NCBI GenBank assembly: GCA_018257865.1
Contig: JAEUBA010000086.1
Span: 62,001 to 126,000 of the forward strand
Direction: 5' to 3'
DNA: 64,000 nucleotides
From: Stereocaulon alpinum
Lineage: Eukaryota; Ascomycota; Lecanoromycetes; Lecanorales; Stereocaulaceae
This document shows positions 54,232-64,000 of this stretch, in pieces; the first letter of the stretch is position 1; each line of letters opens with the position of its first letter. The notes under the pieces are model-generated. The model was not told the origin of the DNA, did not search any database, and saw only the letters and a program-made list of their open reading frames with translations. Position numbers and translations under genes: made by a program.

Positions 54232-54540
54232 TCTGAAAGGTCGGCATTGATGCTGGTGATGTCGCTAGGGAAGTCGCGAGGGGAAAGACATAAGCAATGC
54301 CAAGCCTTTCGTTTGAGCTGGTATGTAGCATTTGAGGGCTGGGAGAGGACGTTCCTTTGGGTGGATTCCTTTCTATTCACTGTACGAAGGTGTTCTGAAC
54401 TATTACTACATACAGGCTTCGATACCAAGGCTGCAGCAAGATATTGTGCTTAGTCTAAAGGGTTGCGTAGGCCTACCTGTATTCGCAAGTTTGTCTGTGT
54501 TGAGGCTAAACACATACAGCGACCTTCGGGTATCTGAAAT
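54232..54540. other. Region between MHF1 and the next plus-strand frame
   Basis: 309 bp. Plus-strand frames here run into the next hypothetical frame but carry no domain. Confidence 0.35.
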
Positions 54541-54880
54541 CATGACGCCCCTCCAGAGTGACAGCCTCGAAGCCTGGGCTCGTGGCTTCGGGTACGCCGC
54601 ACTCGAGTTTGCCAGCAGCCTATGCACGACCGACAACCTTCAACTCGGTATTATGCTCGGAGGATACCTGCTACTGCGTCCCCGTATTCAGAAATTTGTT
54701 GGTACACTCCAGATGTCCGATCATGACCAAGCACTCGGTATTAGCCCCACGGAAGCAAACATGCCCAACGCCTCGTGTACCGGAACACGACCAATTGATC
54801 AAAAGAGCGGCGACGAAAGCCAGCGAGTTGAGGATATCATGCAAGGAGAAGGCAGCATGGACGATCACGAGAAGTCTTAA
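54541..54880 (+). CDS. Hypothetical small membrane protein, possibly Pga2-like
   Basis: From the ATG at 54541 the frame gives 112 aa. It has one good hydrophobic segment near residues 32-48 (LQLGIMLGGYLLLRP) ending in Arg, followed by a polar, Asp/Glu/Ser-rich tail. The sequence IMLGGYLLLRPRIQKF recalls the membrane segment of Pga2-type ER trafficking proteins, but the match is short and the rest is not typical. The frame is open further upstream to 54332, so the start is uncertain. No splice evidence. Confidence 0.35.
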
Positions 54881-55649
54881 CAAAGCCCAGCAATAGGATT
54901 AGGTGCGACAGACGCAGGGCAGCATGGCATCATATATCAATGAGACACGATGAGGATCGGTAGTACTTGGTAGGGTGCCCAGCAGAAGACTGGCAGCCTG
55001 CGTCGCCACTAGCTAGATCACCGCAGCAAGGTCAGCATGACTGAATGATGAGAAGAGCAGGTCAACAGTGTGTCTCGAGGCTGTGCGATAACGGGGCGGT
55101 TCGTATGTGTATACGTATTTTCTTCTGGCCAGCTAACGCTGTCAAACTTTCTGGCACGCGGGAATCCATGGTCTGATTTCTTGAGCCTCAGGGACACAGC
55201 CAATCAAACACCCCTGCTCGGATTGAATTCCGACGCTTAATGCACGGCATAACTAAGCCGAATTGGTCCACTGCTGCATCCTTGAAGTGATCGTCAGCAC
55301 CAACTCTCAACATCTTCCACCGCCATTCCTTCTCCACTTCTCGTGCTAAAGCTTGAGAAGACTGGGGAATGCCGAACGCGTAACCTCGCTAAAATGTCGA
55401 ACTGTGATGTGGAACAGTACCCTTGAGTTCAGGCGTCTCTAATTGATATCCCTTTTCCTTGCCTTGCACTCATGAATTACGACTCCTTGTATTCTTTTAC
55501 CCCGAGCTTTCTGTCACTGGACTTGCACAATCAATGATCCTTAGCATCAATTGAATCTTCCTTTGCATTAATTTCTTGATGTTTCGTCTGCGTGTTCCAT
55601 ACCCGTCTCGCTGCTAAGAAACCGGACTCCAGGAACACAGCACTGGAGA
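54881..55649. other. Upstream of the triple Cys-module gene
   Basis: 769 bp with no credible gene; the last ~350 bp are CT-rich and look like promoter and leader. Confidence 0.45.
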
Positions 55650-58600
55650 ATGGCTTCTACCCGGCCTTCGTATCCTAGGTCCAGGTCTTATGTTAGGTCC
55701 CGTGACAATGAGTAAGGCCGTTCGCTCGTCGAAGAAAGTCTTTGCTCACCCTTTGGCAGATCCTATCATGACGAAGCAATGCCGTCGAGGGATTCTATAC
55801 CCATCCGGGAGATGTCAACCCGGCAGCGACGTCCCAGGTCTCCCTCTCGAGCTCGCCACCCATACACCTCCAATTGTGGCCGACGAAGGTGGCCGCCATC
55901 ACCGAAGGTCGAGGAGGTCAAGTATGAGGAGGAAATACCTATGCGTGGAAAGATTGGACAGGACCCGATGATTATAGATGTTCCCTACTCCGACGGCAGT
56001 AACACGGGAAGCATGGACTCAAGATCGTCCGATGGAAGCCCTGGCCCTGAGACACCTCCAGCCTCTGTCAGTGACAATCAAGACCGCCGCTACGTTTGGA
56101 AACCTGAACATGATGTGGAGATCCCAATAGCCTACGAGAGAACCAACGGCCCGAAGCCTACAAAACAGCCAAGCGCAGTTGATCTACGAGATAATGACCG
56201 GGGGAGGAGGGCGATGCCAAAGCTCGATACAGATATGGCAAGGAACAAATCCACTGGCGAAGCACCACCACCACCATTAGAACGTGCACGATCACCATAT
56301 GCTTCTGGGCCCCAAGATCGTAAGCCGAACGGGGACCGGTTTTCCGGAGAATACCTGCTTTCACCAGGAGTGAGGAGTCCAAGACCAAAAGCCACCGAGA
56401 GCCAGCGTGCCCAATCTTACCATGCTCCCACCGTCGGAAAGCCAGCGACTCCGATAGATGTGAACCAAAACACGGACAGAACTCCGCACCGATGTCGTCC
56501 TCCGATAGCGCCGTTGGGCAGGCATGCATCAGACACTGATCCCGGGATCTTTAAATACGCCACTACCCGCAACTCGGACCCAAGGGTGGACACTCCAAGA
56601 CAGAGACAGCCAGCGCGCCCTACCTTGGAAACCCAGCCGAGCCAGTCTCACTATGTACCTCGTCCTGTGGAGATTCATAATACTGGAAGACCTGAACAGG
56701 TCAGAGATAAGCCTAGGCAGGTTGTCCGGCCCACAATGGAGAGGCATAGGTCATCAATGGATCATTTGGAGGGCCCTTCCTCTTCCTCTGCCAGTCGAAC
56801 GCGATCACGATCCAGGCATCACCACGGCCACTCTGACGAGTCCGATAATGACTCCGCTAGATATCGGTCAGCATCGAGCCAGCTGTCACCACAAACACCC
56901 TCGAAATACTCAAATTCCTATGTTGACGATGGAAGGCATGATGAACGGCGCGCCAGCTCCAAGCGTCCTGATCAGCGACGTTCTTTGACATCTTCAGAGT
57001 CAGAGTCGCACCCCGTGAACCTAAAATCACTTGTCAGTGGCGATGGGATCCATCATGTATTGAACGCCACAGCCTTAGGTGCTATGCTCAGCCAGGAGTC
57101 TAAGCCTGCGCGCAGAGCATCCCCCAGACCTTCCCCTCGACCTTCACCCGGTGTCTCTCCGAAGGCTTCAGCTCACACATCACCCAACAGTTCTCCGACA
57201 AGCTCGCCCTACGCTTCACCACCGAGGACACCCCCCAACGGTCGTCATATCAACCCCATTGCAGGCCTGAAGGACACACCGGCCTCAAGGCCCTCTTCGC
57301 CTTTATCTTGGCACTCCACGACAATTGCAACAGACCCAACCCTGGGGCCACATGAGACAGACCCGAGTGGAAAGCCTCGGTTAGTATCGCGGCGAACAAC
57401 CCCGGTGCCTGCTCCGCGTGTGGAGGAGCCAGCGCCCATGCTCGCCCCAGGGATTACTGTTCGATCGCCGTCGCCTGCTTACCAGACTAAGCCAAATGTT
57501 GCTCAGGCTGGTCATTCCCAGACTCCACACAGTAGAGCAGGCTCGTTTGCGGACACGGAATTATCTCACTCATCATCTTTGAGACCTGGATATTCAGGAC
57601 GTCGACGAGCCCTTTCAAGCGCTGACGTGCGTCCTCAATTGACTGTAAACCCTGCACCATTTCTACGGCCGTCTGACTCAGCACTGTCCCCCGCCTCAAG
57701 GTCCAGACCCACTTCTCCCAGTCTTGCATCCCCAAGTGAAAGGTACAAACCTGGGTATCTGGAATCTGCCGTTCCTGCAGCAAGATCAAGCTCTTCGCAT
57801 CCTGACTCTTCTACCGCTGGCTCAAGATCAAGACCCTATGTCCCCGCTCCACCATCGCCTGGCCAAAGCTCGCACTTTCCGGTTCCAATGTCCGGGCCAT
57901 CTCGGCCCAGAGCTATGTCCTCAAATTCCAGGCCCGTGTTCCCTGCTCCACCACCGAAACTAGCCAGCCTAGCTCCATGCCCTAGGCCCGACCGCGTCGC
58001 TGGCTACAATGATTGGTACACTCTCCATCACAACACTGCTTTCGCTATATGTCCTGATTGTCGCGATAATGTCTTTGGCGCCAATTACGAACGCTATCTG
58101 AGGCCTCATAGCGTCCCGTCCAAGCGCAAGACCCAATGTGATCTCAATAATCCTTGGATCCGGCTAGCTTGCCTGCTTCACGGCCCCGATGCCACTCTCC
58201 TAGGCAAGCTCTCCGAGATCACTTCAAAAGAGGACGAGTGCCCAAGAGACGAAGAAGCACCCAGAGAATGGTATCATCTTGAAGATCCGGCAAGCGAAAA
58301 GCGCATCACCAACTTCAACGCCTGTCCACAGTGCGTTCATAGCTTGGAGTTGCTCTTCCCCAGCTGGCGTGGCGAATTTTACAGATCATCTCATCATGAA
58401 GTCAAAGAGCGGAGCTGTGCCTTCCGAACCAGCGGTATCCGATTTGGAGAATATCTTGACATGATTATTGAGTCTGCCCATGAAGCTGATAGGGCCCGGA
58501 AGGCACCGGACACAAGTCGGGTAGCTAAGTTGGCGAAGAAGATCGCATCGATCCGCGACTGCCCTCGCGATTCAATGGAGTCTAGAAAAGCATGGCACAT

Positions 58601-58952
58601 CCACTCCCACGTTCCCGAATTCACCATTTGCCCAGCTTGCTACGAAGAAGTTGTATACCCGTTGGCGAAGAAAGGCTTGACTATTGCAAAGCAGATTGAT
58701 CGAGAGCCACAGGTGTTCCCGAATCCGGAAGTGGAGGTTTGCTGCCACTTGTACTCGTCACGCATGAGGAAGATCTTGGAAGAAGCTTGTGAAGATGATG
58801 ACCTGGAACATTTGAGACATAACGCATTGAGACGACACATGTTGCAGCAGGATCTTTTCGCGGTCTTGGCGGAGCGTGAGAGCCATCCAGGAGATGCAGA
58901 GGTTGATAAGAGGGGACGAGAGCTCTTGGATCAGTGGAAGAAGAAGGAGTGA
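55650..58952 (+). CDS. Large Ser/Pro-rich protein with three C-terminal Cys4 modules
   Basis: Exons 55650-55711 and 55760-58952 (intron 48 bp, GTAAGG...GGCAG) give 1,084 aa; the short first exon begins MASTRPSYPRSRSYVRSRDN. Residues 1-750 are disordered and rich in Ser, Pro, Arg and His, with many SPxS/T repeats (for example SPRPSPRPSPGVSPKASA near residue 455) that suit proline-directed kinases. The last ~330 residues are folded-looking and contain three tandem copies of a module: CPR, then a Trp with neighbouring aromatic/His, then CPxC, then a later Cys. The cysteines are C761/C785/C788/C814, C848/C876/C879/C907 and C955/C978/C981/C1015. Each could bind one zinc. The C-terminus is a charged helix ending QWKKKE. 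I do not recognise the family; similar proteins are often labelled 'serine-arginine-related nuclear matrix' by composition alone. Function unknown. Confidence 0.85.
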
Positions 58953-59551
58953 TGACATCTACAAGGACGTTGTTCTTGGTTGGAAGGAATTGGAAAGTTT
59001 ACGGAATCTGCTCGGTTCACGCGTGACACTTATGATTGCTATGATGGAAGACGATCTCACGATGGCTACACGGCTACACCTTTATAATGATGACTCGATA
59101 GATTAATGACAAAAGTTCTGTTTGTGCTTTACCATACAAGAGCTACTCGTATTTCAGTGAGACCGCATTGATGGAGAATCAAGGCTTCAGCGTACTCCAG
59201 TCTTCTCGTGCTGAGACGGATAAGAGAAAACACTAGCAAAGAAGTGATTCAACCTAACGTTGACTTGAATCAAGACGTTTCTGAGGATTTAGTGTCCCCA
59301 TCAAGAACCAATACTTTATAGTGGGTTAGCTCGCAAAGTTTGAGTGCTTTTCCGACGGTCGTGACTGAATGGAATAAGATCTATTCTCTCACCTCGATCC
59401 ACATCATTGATTTGCTCTTCGAATGAGAGAACACCGGCCGATTTATCAGACAAAGTCAACGTCGCCGGATTCGAGGCAGCAGCTTCGATCACTAAGCTCA
59501 CTGCCTCGCAAGCCTGTCAATTTAGCCTTGACAATCACTAGTTCACACATA
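58953..59551. other. Intergenic
   Basis: 599 bp. The frame of the next gene reaches upstream to 59423 but the likely start is 59552. Nothing else seen. Confidence 0.45.
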
Positions 59552-60691
59552 ATGTCGGAACTACCATTCGGGTTCTTCCGCCTTCCCTTCGAAATTCGTA
59601 TCATAATCTACGAATTCCTGTTCCTGACCGCACGCCCTGACAAGATCGTAACACCAGATCCCAAAAAGCTGCCCGCTACAAAAGGTTGCTGGCCTCGAGA
59701 CGGCCCACCAGCCTGTTATGAGCCTCGGAAGATCAATATCCCCCAAAGTCTACCATTCCTACGTACATGCCAACAAGTCTACGAGGAAGGAACCGAGGTG
59801 ATATATGGGAAGCACATATTCCGATTCAACGATATGCAGCATGGCAATTGGTACTATTCCTGGTTGATCAGATCCCCCTGTATCGAATGCAACGACCCAG
59901 AAACCCATTGCTGGAATTGCCAGGATCGCCAGTCTGATTCCAGAGATGATAGTCACGGCCCCTACCACGACGGTCGCCACTATGACTTTGACTACCACTA
60001 TTTCTTTCGCTATGAGATAAAGAACGGCCCCTGTACTCATAGAGCTCGTGTTCCACTATGCGATGTATTGTTCCTATGGGATTGGCTGGACGTAATTGGA
60101 GAGAGAAATCGTTTAAAGATTCGCCACCTGCAACTCCGCTTTTCTCGCGCACAAACCATTCGATGCATCAGAGAAAAGCGCTTCAACGATCCCGACCCGG
60201 TGCGACTTCCTAACGTAAGTGGAGACCACGTTGCTCTGGCCTTTGATCTACTCGCGCAAGGACATAACCTTCAAACACTGAGGATATCGATAAAGCAAGG
60301 GCTGAGTTCAGAACTTTTGGCATACCGATACTCCTTTCGCTCTTACAGCTCACTCAGGGTGGCGCTCTCCCAAATCAAGGGTATCAAGCGCTTAGAGTGG
60401 GTTAATACTGCGGATGACATGTTGCCACATTCACCAGACCCAGAACATACGGAAACGGTAAGAGCTGCGCGTGACGAGCTTAGAAAACTCAAACAAGATA
60501 TGGAATCTGGGTACAACACCCGTGCTTATGTGGAATGCTCGGTCCCTTTTACTAAGAAAGCTGTTGACCAAGTCGACAAAGCGATCAGATATCACAAGCT
60601 AGTGAGCCTAATGTCTACGTGGAACCTACCGAGGAGGTCGCTTGGAGCTTCTCCATATAGCTATGCAGCAGTATGGTTAAATGGCCGATGA
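59552..60691 (+). CDS. Fungal LPxEIR (F-box-like/2EXR) family protein
   Basis: The start at 59552 gives MSELPFGFFRLPFEIRIIIYEFLFL, the 'LP.EIR..IY..L' opening found in many fungal proteins that resemble F-box or 2EXR domains; 379 aa, single exon. It continues with SLPFLRTCQQVYEEGTEVIYGKHIFRF, the conserved second element of this group. A Cys/His patch (CIECNDPETHCWNC, near residues 110-125) may bind metal. The middle is rich in aromatic and charged residues; the end has a helical stretch HTETVRAARDELRKLKQDM. These proteins form large expanded families in Pezizomycotina with mostly unknown function; link to ubiquitin ligases is by analogy only. An upstream in-frame ATG at 59423 is less likely. 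Confidence 0.72.
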   Translation: MSELPFGFFRLPFEIRIIIYEFLFLTARPDKIVTPDPKKLPATKGCWPRDGPPACYEPRKINIPQSLPFLRTCQQVYEEGTEVIYGKHIFRFNDMQHGNWYYSWLIRSPCIECNDPETHCWNCQDRQSDSRDDSHGPYHDGRHYDFDYHYFFRYEIKNGPCTHRARVPLCDVLFLWDWLDVIGERNRLKIRHLQLRFSRAQTIRCIREKRFNDPDPVRLPNVSGDHVALAFDLLAQGHNLQTLRISIKQGLSSELLAYRYSFRSYSSLRVALSQIKGIKRLEWVNTADDMLPHSPDPEHTETVRAARDELRKLKQDMESGYNTRAYVECSVPFTKKAVDQVDKAIRYHKLVSLMSTWNLPRRSLGASPYSYAAVWLNGR

Positions 60692-61822
60692 GACAAGGTC
60701 TAGTCAACACGTCGATAACGAGAGGATCAGGTGGCCACAGACGTAAGTTAGGAGGCAACGACACCTGTGCGGGACTTCCTGACATGTATACGTGTCAGGG
60801 GAATTTGGCAATTGGGCAATACAATGCACGCCCAGAAGAAGTTTGCGGGACTACACTGTCATTCTCGCCCATTCACCCAGGGTGACTCGTTCCATGCTTA
60901 GACATCTTTTAGTGCTCTTCTGGGAACTCCGTAAGAGCCATAGGGCACGTTTGTTGGACAACGTCCTGCGAGAAACAACGAGCCAACATGGAAGCATCTG
61001 AGTCGACGAATACAGACTGTGGAGAAGAGACTATAAATATAAAGCGGCGCAGGGGCCATGACAAACAGGGATTGGCTCCAAAATTGACAGCAGGCTGCAG
61101 CCGAGACAGCGTTTTGGTAGATGTTATCGATGGGAAGTCCATGACCCCGATAATATTGGAAGAGAACTGCGAATTTCTGCGGCCAATTATAACCATGTTG
61201 TACAGGACATGAGAAAGCCAAGGAGTCACCTATGTGACACTATGGCCGGCTACTGACAATAGCACAGCCGAATATACGACAATGTAAGAAAGCTGCATAT
61301 CAGTGTCCCTGGCTACACCACTTCAACACGGCGTTAAGATAAACAGGTAGTCTTCGTACTCTGGCACAGCATCATTTACCTTCTTTCTCTATACAAGTAA
61401 AAATTCTTGTAACACAAATAATGTACTACGTCCCTGTTCTCAAACCTTCCTCCAGCTTCTGAGATAATCTCTTTATGAAACAAGCAACTTGCACAGCCAA
61501 GTCCTCCTTTGTGATACGCAAAAAGTTCTTGGAAGCCTAGTGAGAGGCAATGATAACACCACCTGTACCACGTATACCGGACTAATATAAATAGAAGCGT
61601 AATGATTAAGCAAACAAAGTTCACCTTTCCGAACCGTCGCCACCTGGTAAAACCGCAGATATCTTGAAGAGAGGTACCAGACAACCAAACACGCTGAGCA
61701 AACATCACGTGGCAAAATCAACCATACCTCCCACAGTCTTATCAAACCAAACACCATCGAACAGGGCTGGCTCCCTCACTACCACTACCAACACAAGAAC
61801 TATCACCTGGGTCACCAAACAG
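60692..61822. other. Intergenic, no clear gene
   Basis: 1.1 kb. A 74-codon plus-strand frame at 60988-61212 has a charged sequence but no domain. Minus-strand frames overlap it. Nothing else seen. Confidence 0.45.
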
Positions 61823-62317
61823 ATGTCCACTACAGCCCTCCGACCACCCACCTATCCTACACCCTCGCATTCCAACGGGCACACTGGTCTCAACCTCCAT
61901 CCTCCATCAGACGAAGAGAGGGAATACGGACGATGGCTCACGGAGGGATATCGAGTGTTCAGGACGCACAAACCGAAAGCACCCGCACCTGCGATGAACA
62001 CCTCTGAGGGACATCTTGCGGCTGGAAAAGAACTACCAGAACCACCAGCCTTGAAAACACCTGCGACGGCGTCTCCGAGACGTCGTGATCGTGGGCTATG
62101 GCGGAGAGTGAGATCGTTTACGAATCTCAGAAACGCCGTGGCTAGCGAAGGGAAGCGGAAAGGGAAGCAGCCGCAAAGTGATTTGCAAGTGGACGATGGG
62201 GTACCTCTAGTGCCGGATATTCCTGTGAAGTGGAGGGCGAAGGCTGCGAGTCCTGATCCTGATGAGATGATGAGTTTTCGGGAGATCTTGGATGCTGGTG
62301 GACGGATTGATCGGTGA
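61823..62317 (+). CDS. Small disordered hypothetical protein
   Basis: The probable start at 61823 (MSTTALRPPTYPTPSH) gives 164 aa. The sequence has an early acidic/aromatic segment (SDEEREYGRWLTEGYRVFR) that may form a helix, a Pro/Ala middle, an Arg-rich block (RRRDRGLWRRVRSFTNLRNAV) and an ordered-looking end (DPDEMMSFREILDAGGRIDR). No known domain. An in-frame ATG at 61664 would add 53 residues of Ser/Thr-rich sequence. Function unknown. Confidence 0.55.
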   Translation: MSTTALRPPTYPTPSHSNGHTGLNLHPPSDEEREYGRWLTEGYRVFRTHKPKAPAPAMNTSEGHLAAGKELPEPPALKTPATASPRRRDRGLWRRVRSFTNLRNAVASEGKRKGKQPQSDLQVDDGVPLVPDIPVKWRAKAASPDPDEMMSFREILDAGGRIDR

Positions 62318-62775
62318 GGCTTCAAACAGTGGTAGTGGTGATGTTATTCAATGCAAACACACTCAAGCAGCAGAACTTGCGAAATACCGAGGTGATTGGG
62401 TCCCATTGTTACACAGTAGGGGAATTCGAGCAGGAAGTCAAGTTTGAGAAGATACGACCGAGAAATTGCCTCGATTTGAAGAGAATGGTAGCTTTCTTTT
62501 CGTATACAAACATGATATGACAGAGAAGGTATATCCAAGGGTTTTCAGTTGTTGTCTTATTGAACACTGGCAGAGACACATTTGCGAGAATAACACGTAC
62601 CAAAGTGTACATGTTGACACAGGAAGAAGTGATAGAGGCTACGAATGATTCTTCTACACCTTTGAGAATCTAATCATCTCCCTATCGTTCGCTCAATCCC
62701 TTACCAGCAGATCATCCTTCAACGACATCAAATCTTGGTGGCAAGCAAATTGACACAACAATAGCAGAACCCGAG
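62318..62775. other. Intergenic between small hypothetical genes
   Basis: 458 bp with short frames only. Confidence 0.45.
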
Positions 62776-63369
62776 ATGGCGAAGAACAGCCAGTCCATGT
62801 CTGAAAAAGGGAAGGAAAAGGCCGGACGAGCTTACGTCCAGCATGAAGAAGAGCTCATACCAGAGTCATCTACAGCTGCAGCCTCTCCTGCCGCGCGTCT
62901 TAGATTTCGGCAGCGGCTGAACCCACTTCCCTTCCTGAAAAGGAAAGGAGGCGCTAGAGACAAAGATCAGCGGAAGGATATCAACACACAATTTGACCAG
63001 CAGGAAGGAGACCACCTAGACATCGAGCCAACAGTAGAAGAACAGATATCGCCAGGGTTGGATCTACCTGCGGTATCCAGTGTCAGGCATGTCGATCTTG
63101 GGCAGGGTACACGGTCAAACATTGAAACCTTGGATGACGGAGGCATTGTTGGGGATGAGTTAATATTCAGACCCCGAGACCCGAGGCGCGACTGTAGGAA
63201 CTGGGAAGATGAGTTGTCCGATATAGACAGACATTTACTTCAGACTGCTGATGAGGGAAATGTACTTGGCGAACGGGAATATCTGCAGCGAGTCGCGAGG
63301 ATGGGTGAGGATCAGACGGAAGACCCTGGGGAGGGACCTAATGTGCATGGCGGAAGAGATGAGCTGTGA
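62776..63369 (+). CDS. Small charged hypothetical protein
   Basis: Single frame of 197 aa, starting MAKNSQSMSEKGKEKAGRAY. It is rich in Lys, Glu, Asp, Gln and Arg. A basic block (ARLRFRQRLNPLPFLKRKG) near residues 40-60 could bind nucleic acid or membrane. The C-terminal third has an ordered-looking motif DELIFRPRDPRRDCRNWEDELSDID followed by a helix. No family recognised. Same strand and style as the genes on either side. Confidence 0.55.
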   Translation: MAKNSQSMSEKGKEKAGRAYVQHEEELIPESSTAAASPAARLRFRQRLNPLPFLKRKGGARDKDQRKDINTQFDQQEGDHLDIEPTVEEQISPGLDLPAVSSVRHVDLGQGTRSNIETLDDGGIVGDELIFRPRDPRRDCRNWEDELSDIDRHLLQTADEGNVLGEREYLQRVARMGEDQTEDPGEGPNVHGGRDEL

Positions 63370-63726
63370 TTTGGACTGAAAGGAGTCGGCGAGAGGGTTG
63401 AGTGCTTGCTTCATGCACAATTAGCAATGACTACCGTTTTATGCGTCCAAAGGTTCTGCTGACAAGGACACACTTGTGAATGAGCATGGAATGTTGCAAT
63501 GACGAAGCCTTCCAATGCACGATAGTCGAGTACCATGGACTTCCGATACAAACAGGACTGCGAGAATCATACGAAAAGCAGACTGTAAATCAACACATCA
63601 GCCTTATGGATGGTGTTGATGTCGGAGGTTAAGACGATGTGTAAACAGTCTATCTTACTTCGCGCATTTCAACGACTAGAGTCAGAAGTCATCGTTCTCA
63701 TCTCTTTCACAGCACCCAGCTTCAAG
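63370..63726. other. Intergenic between small hypothetical genes
   Basis: 357 bp, nothing recognised. Confidence 0.45.
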
Positions 63727-64000
63727 ATGGATCACAGGAGAAGGCATGAGCGCCCAGACAGGCTTCGACCTAAGTCCACAAATTTCGAATTTGAAGGGCG
63801 TCCTACAAAAGATTCAAGATCAGATGGAACCAGCGAAACTGGCAAAGCTACGGTCGAAACAAATCAGGAAACAAAGTCACCCAAGTTAACAACAGCTGGT
63901 ACGTTGGCAAACCATTCGTCCGATAGATCTCATCGCTGTGACGACGGATACAAAGAGGATAAGATGGCATGTGAGACGGAAAGCGCTGTTACACCGGAGG
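63727..64000 (+). CDS. Partial charged hypothetical protein, runs off window
   Basis: The frame opens at MDHRRRHERPDRLRPKSTNF and stays open for 91 codons to the window end, so the 3' end is missing. Very hydrophilic (Arg, Asp, Ser, Thr, Lys), with no domain visible yet. It follows the two preceding small charged genes on the same strand. Confidence 0.45.
   Translation, partial: MDHRRRHERPDRLRPKSTNFEFEGRPTKDSRSDGTSETGKATVETNQETKSPKLTTAGTLANHSSDRSHRCDDGYKEDKMACETESAVTPE

Noticed and set aside
1..64000. CRISPR arrays, bacterial operons, ribosome binding sites, rRNA
   Set aside because: The window is fungal nuclear DNA with spliceosomal introns; no such features are present.

Overview
This is nuclear DNA of a filamentous ascomycete (Pezizomycotina). 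The genes are split by many short introns of about 48-90 bp with GT(A/G)AG(T)-type donors, CTAAY/CTGAY branch sites and YAG acceptors. The gene content is fungal: Mre11, MHF1/CENP-S, Vps24, p23, a Yra1-type export factor, AldA-type aldehyde dehydrogenase, App1 and a fungal STAND-type N-terminal domain. One Copia retrotransposon carries repeat-induced point mutation (RIP) of the CpA-to-TpA type. I cannot name the species; Dothideomycetes or Leotiomycetes would fit. All exon borders were read by eye from splice motifs and reading frames.

Layout. 0-7.5 kb is gene-poor: a decayed, possibly arrestin-like pseudogene (-), one zinc alcohol dehydrogenase (-), then about 4.5 kb with no convincing gene. 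7.5-14.1 kb is a housekeeping block: aquaporin (+), p23 co-chaperone (-), Vps24 (+) and a Yra1/ALY-like mRNA export factor (+) with a 1.1 kb intron. 16.3-22.4 kb holds a secreted Cys-rich protein with a premature stop, a MATE transporter and a secreted agmatinase, all on +. 22.7-29.8 kb holds a fungal protein of unknown function (-), MRE11 (+) and aldehyde dehydrogenase (+). After about 2.9 kb with no gene comes a STAND-N/ankyrin protein (+), whose 3' end is followed by a decayed tandem copy, then App1 lipid phosphatase (-), a BTB protein (+), a secreted two-module Cys-rich protein (+) and a disordered acidic/proline-rich protein (+).

44.2-49.4 kb is a complete Copia element on the minus strand. 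It has two 216-bp LTRs and a 5-bp target duplication; its gag-pol is destroyed by RIP. Beyond it are two divergently transcribed zinc alcohol dehydrogenases (ADH6/7-like and butanediol-dehydrogenase-like), the small four-exon histone-fold gene MHF1/CENP-S (-), a large protein with three copies of a four-cysteine module (+), an LPxEIR fungal protein (+) and three small charged hypothetical genes (+), the last cut by the window edge.

How the genes relate. Most are independent housekeeping genes in head-to-head or tail-to-tail arrangement. Two neighbourhoods may be functional: MATE transporter plus secreted agmatinase (possible extracellular agmatine/polyamine handling), and the divergent dehydrogenase pair. 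MRE11 and MHF1 are both genome-maintenance genes but lie 27 kb apart. The most unusual items are the triplicated Cys4 module protein, the long intron of the Yra1-like gene, and the mismatch between a heavily RIP-mutated element body and its nearly intact LTRs.
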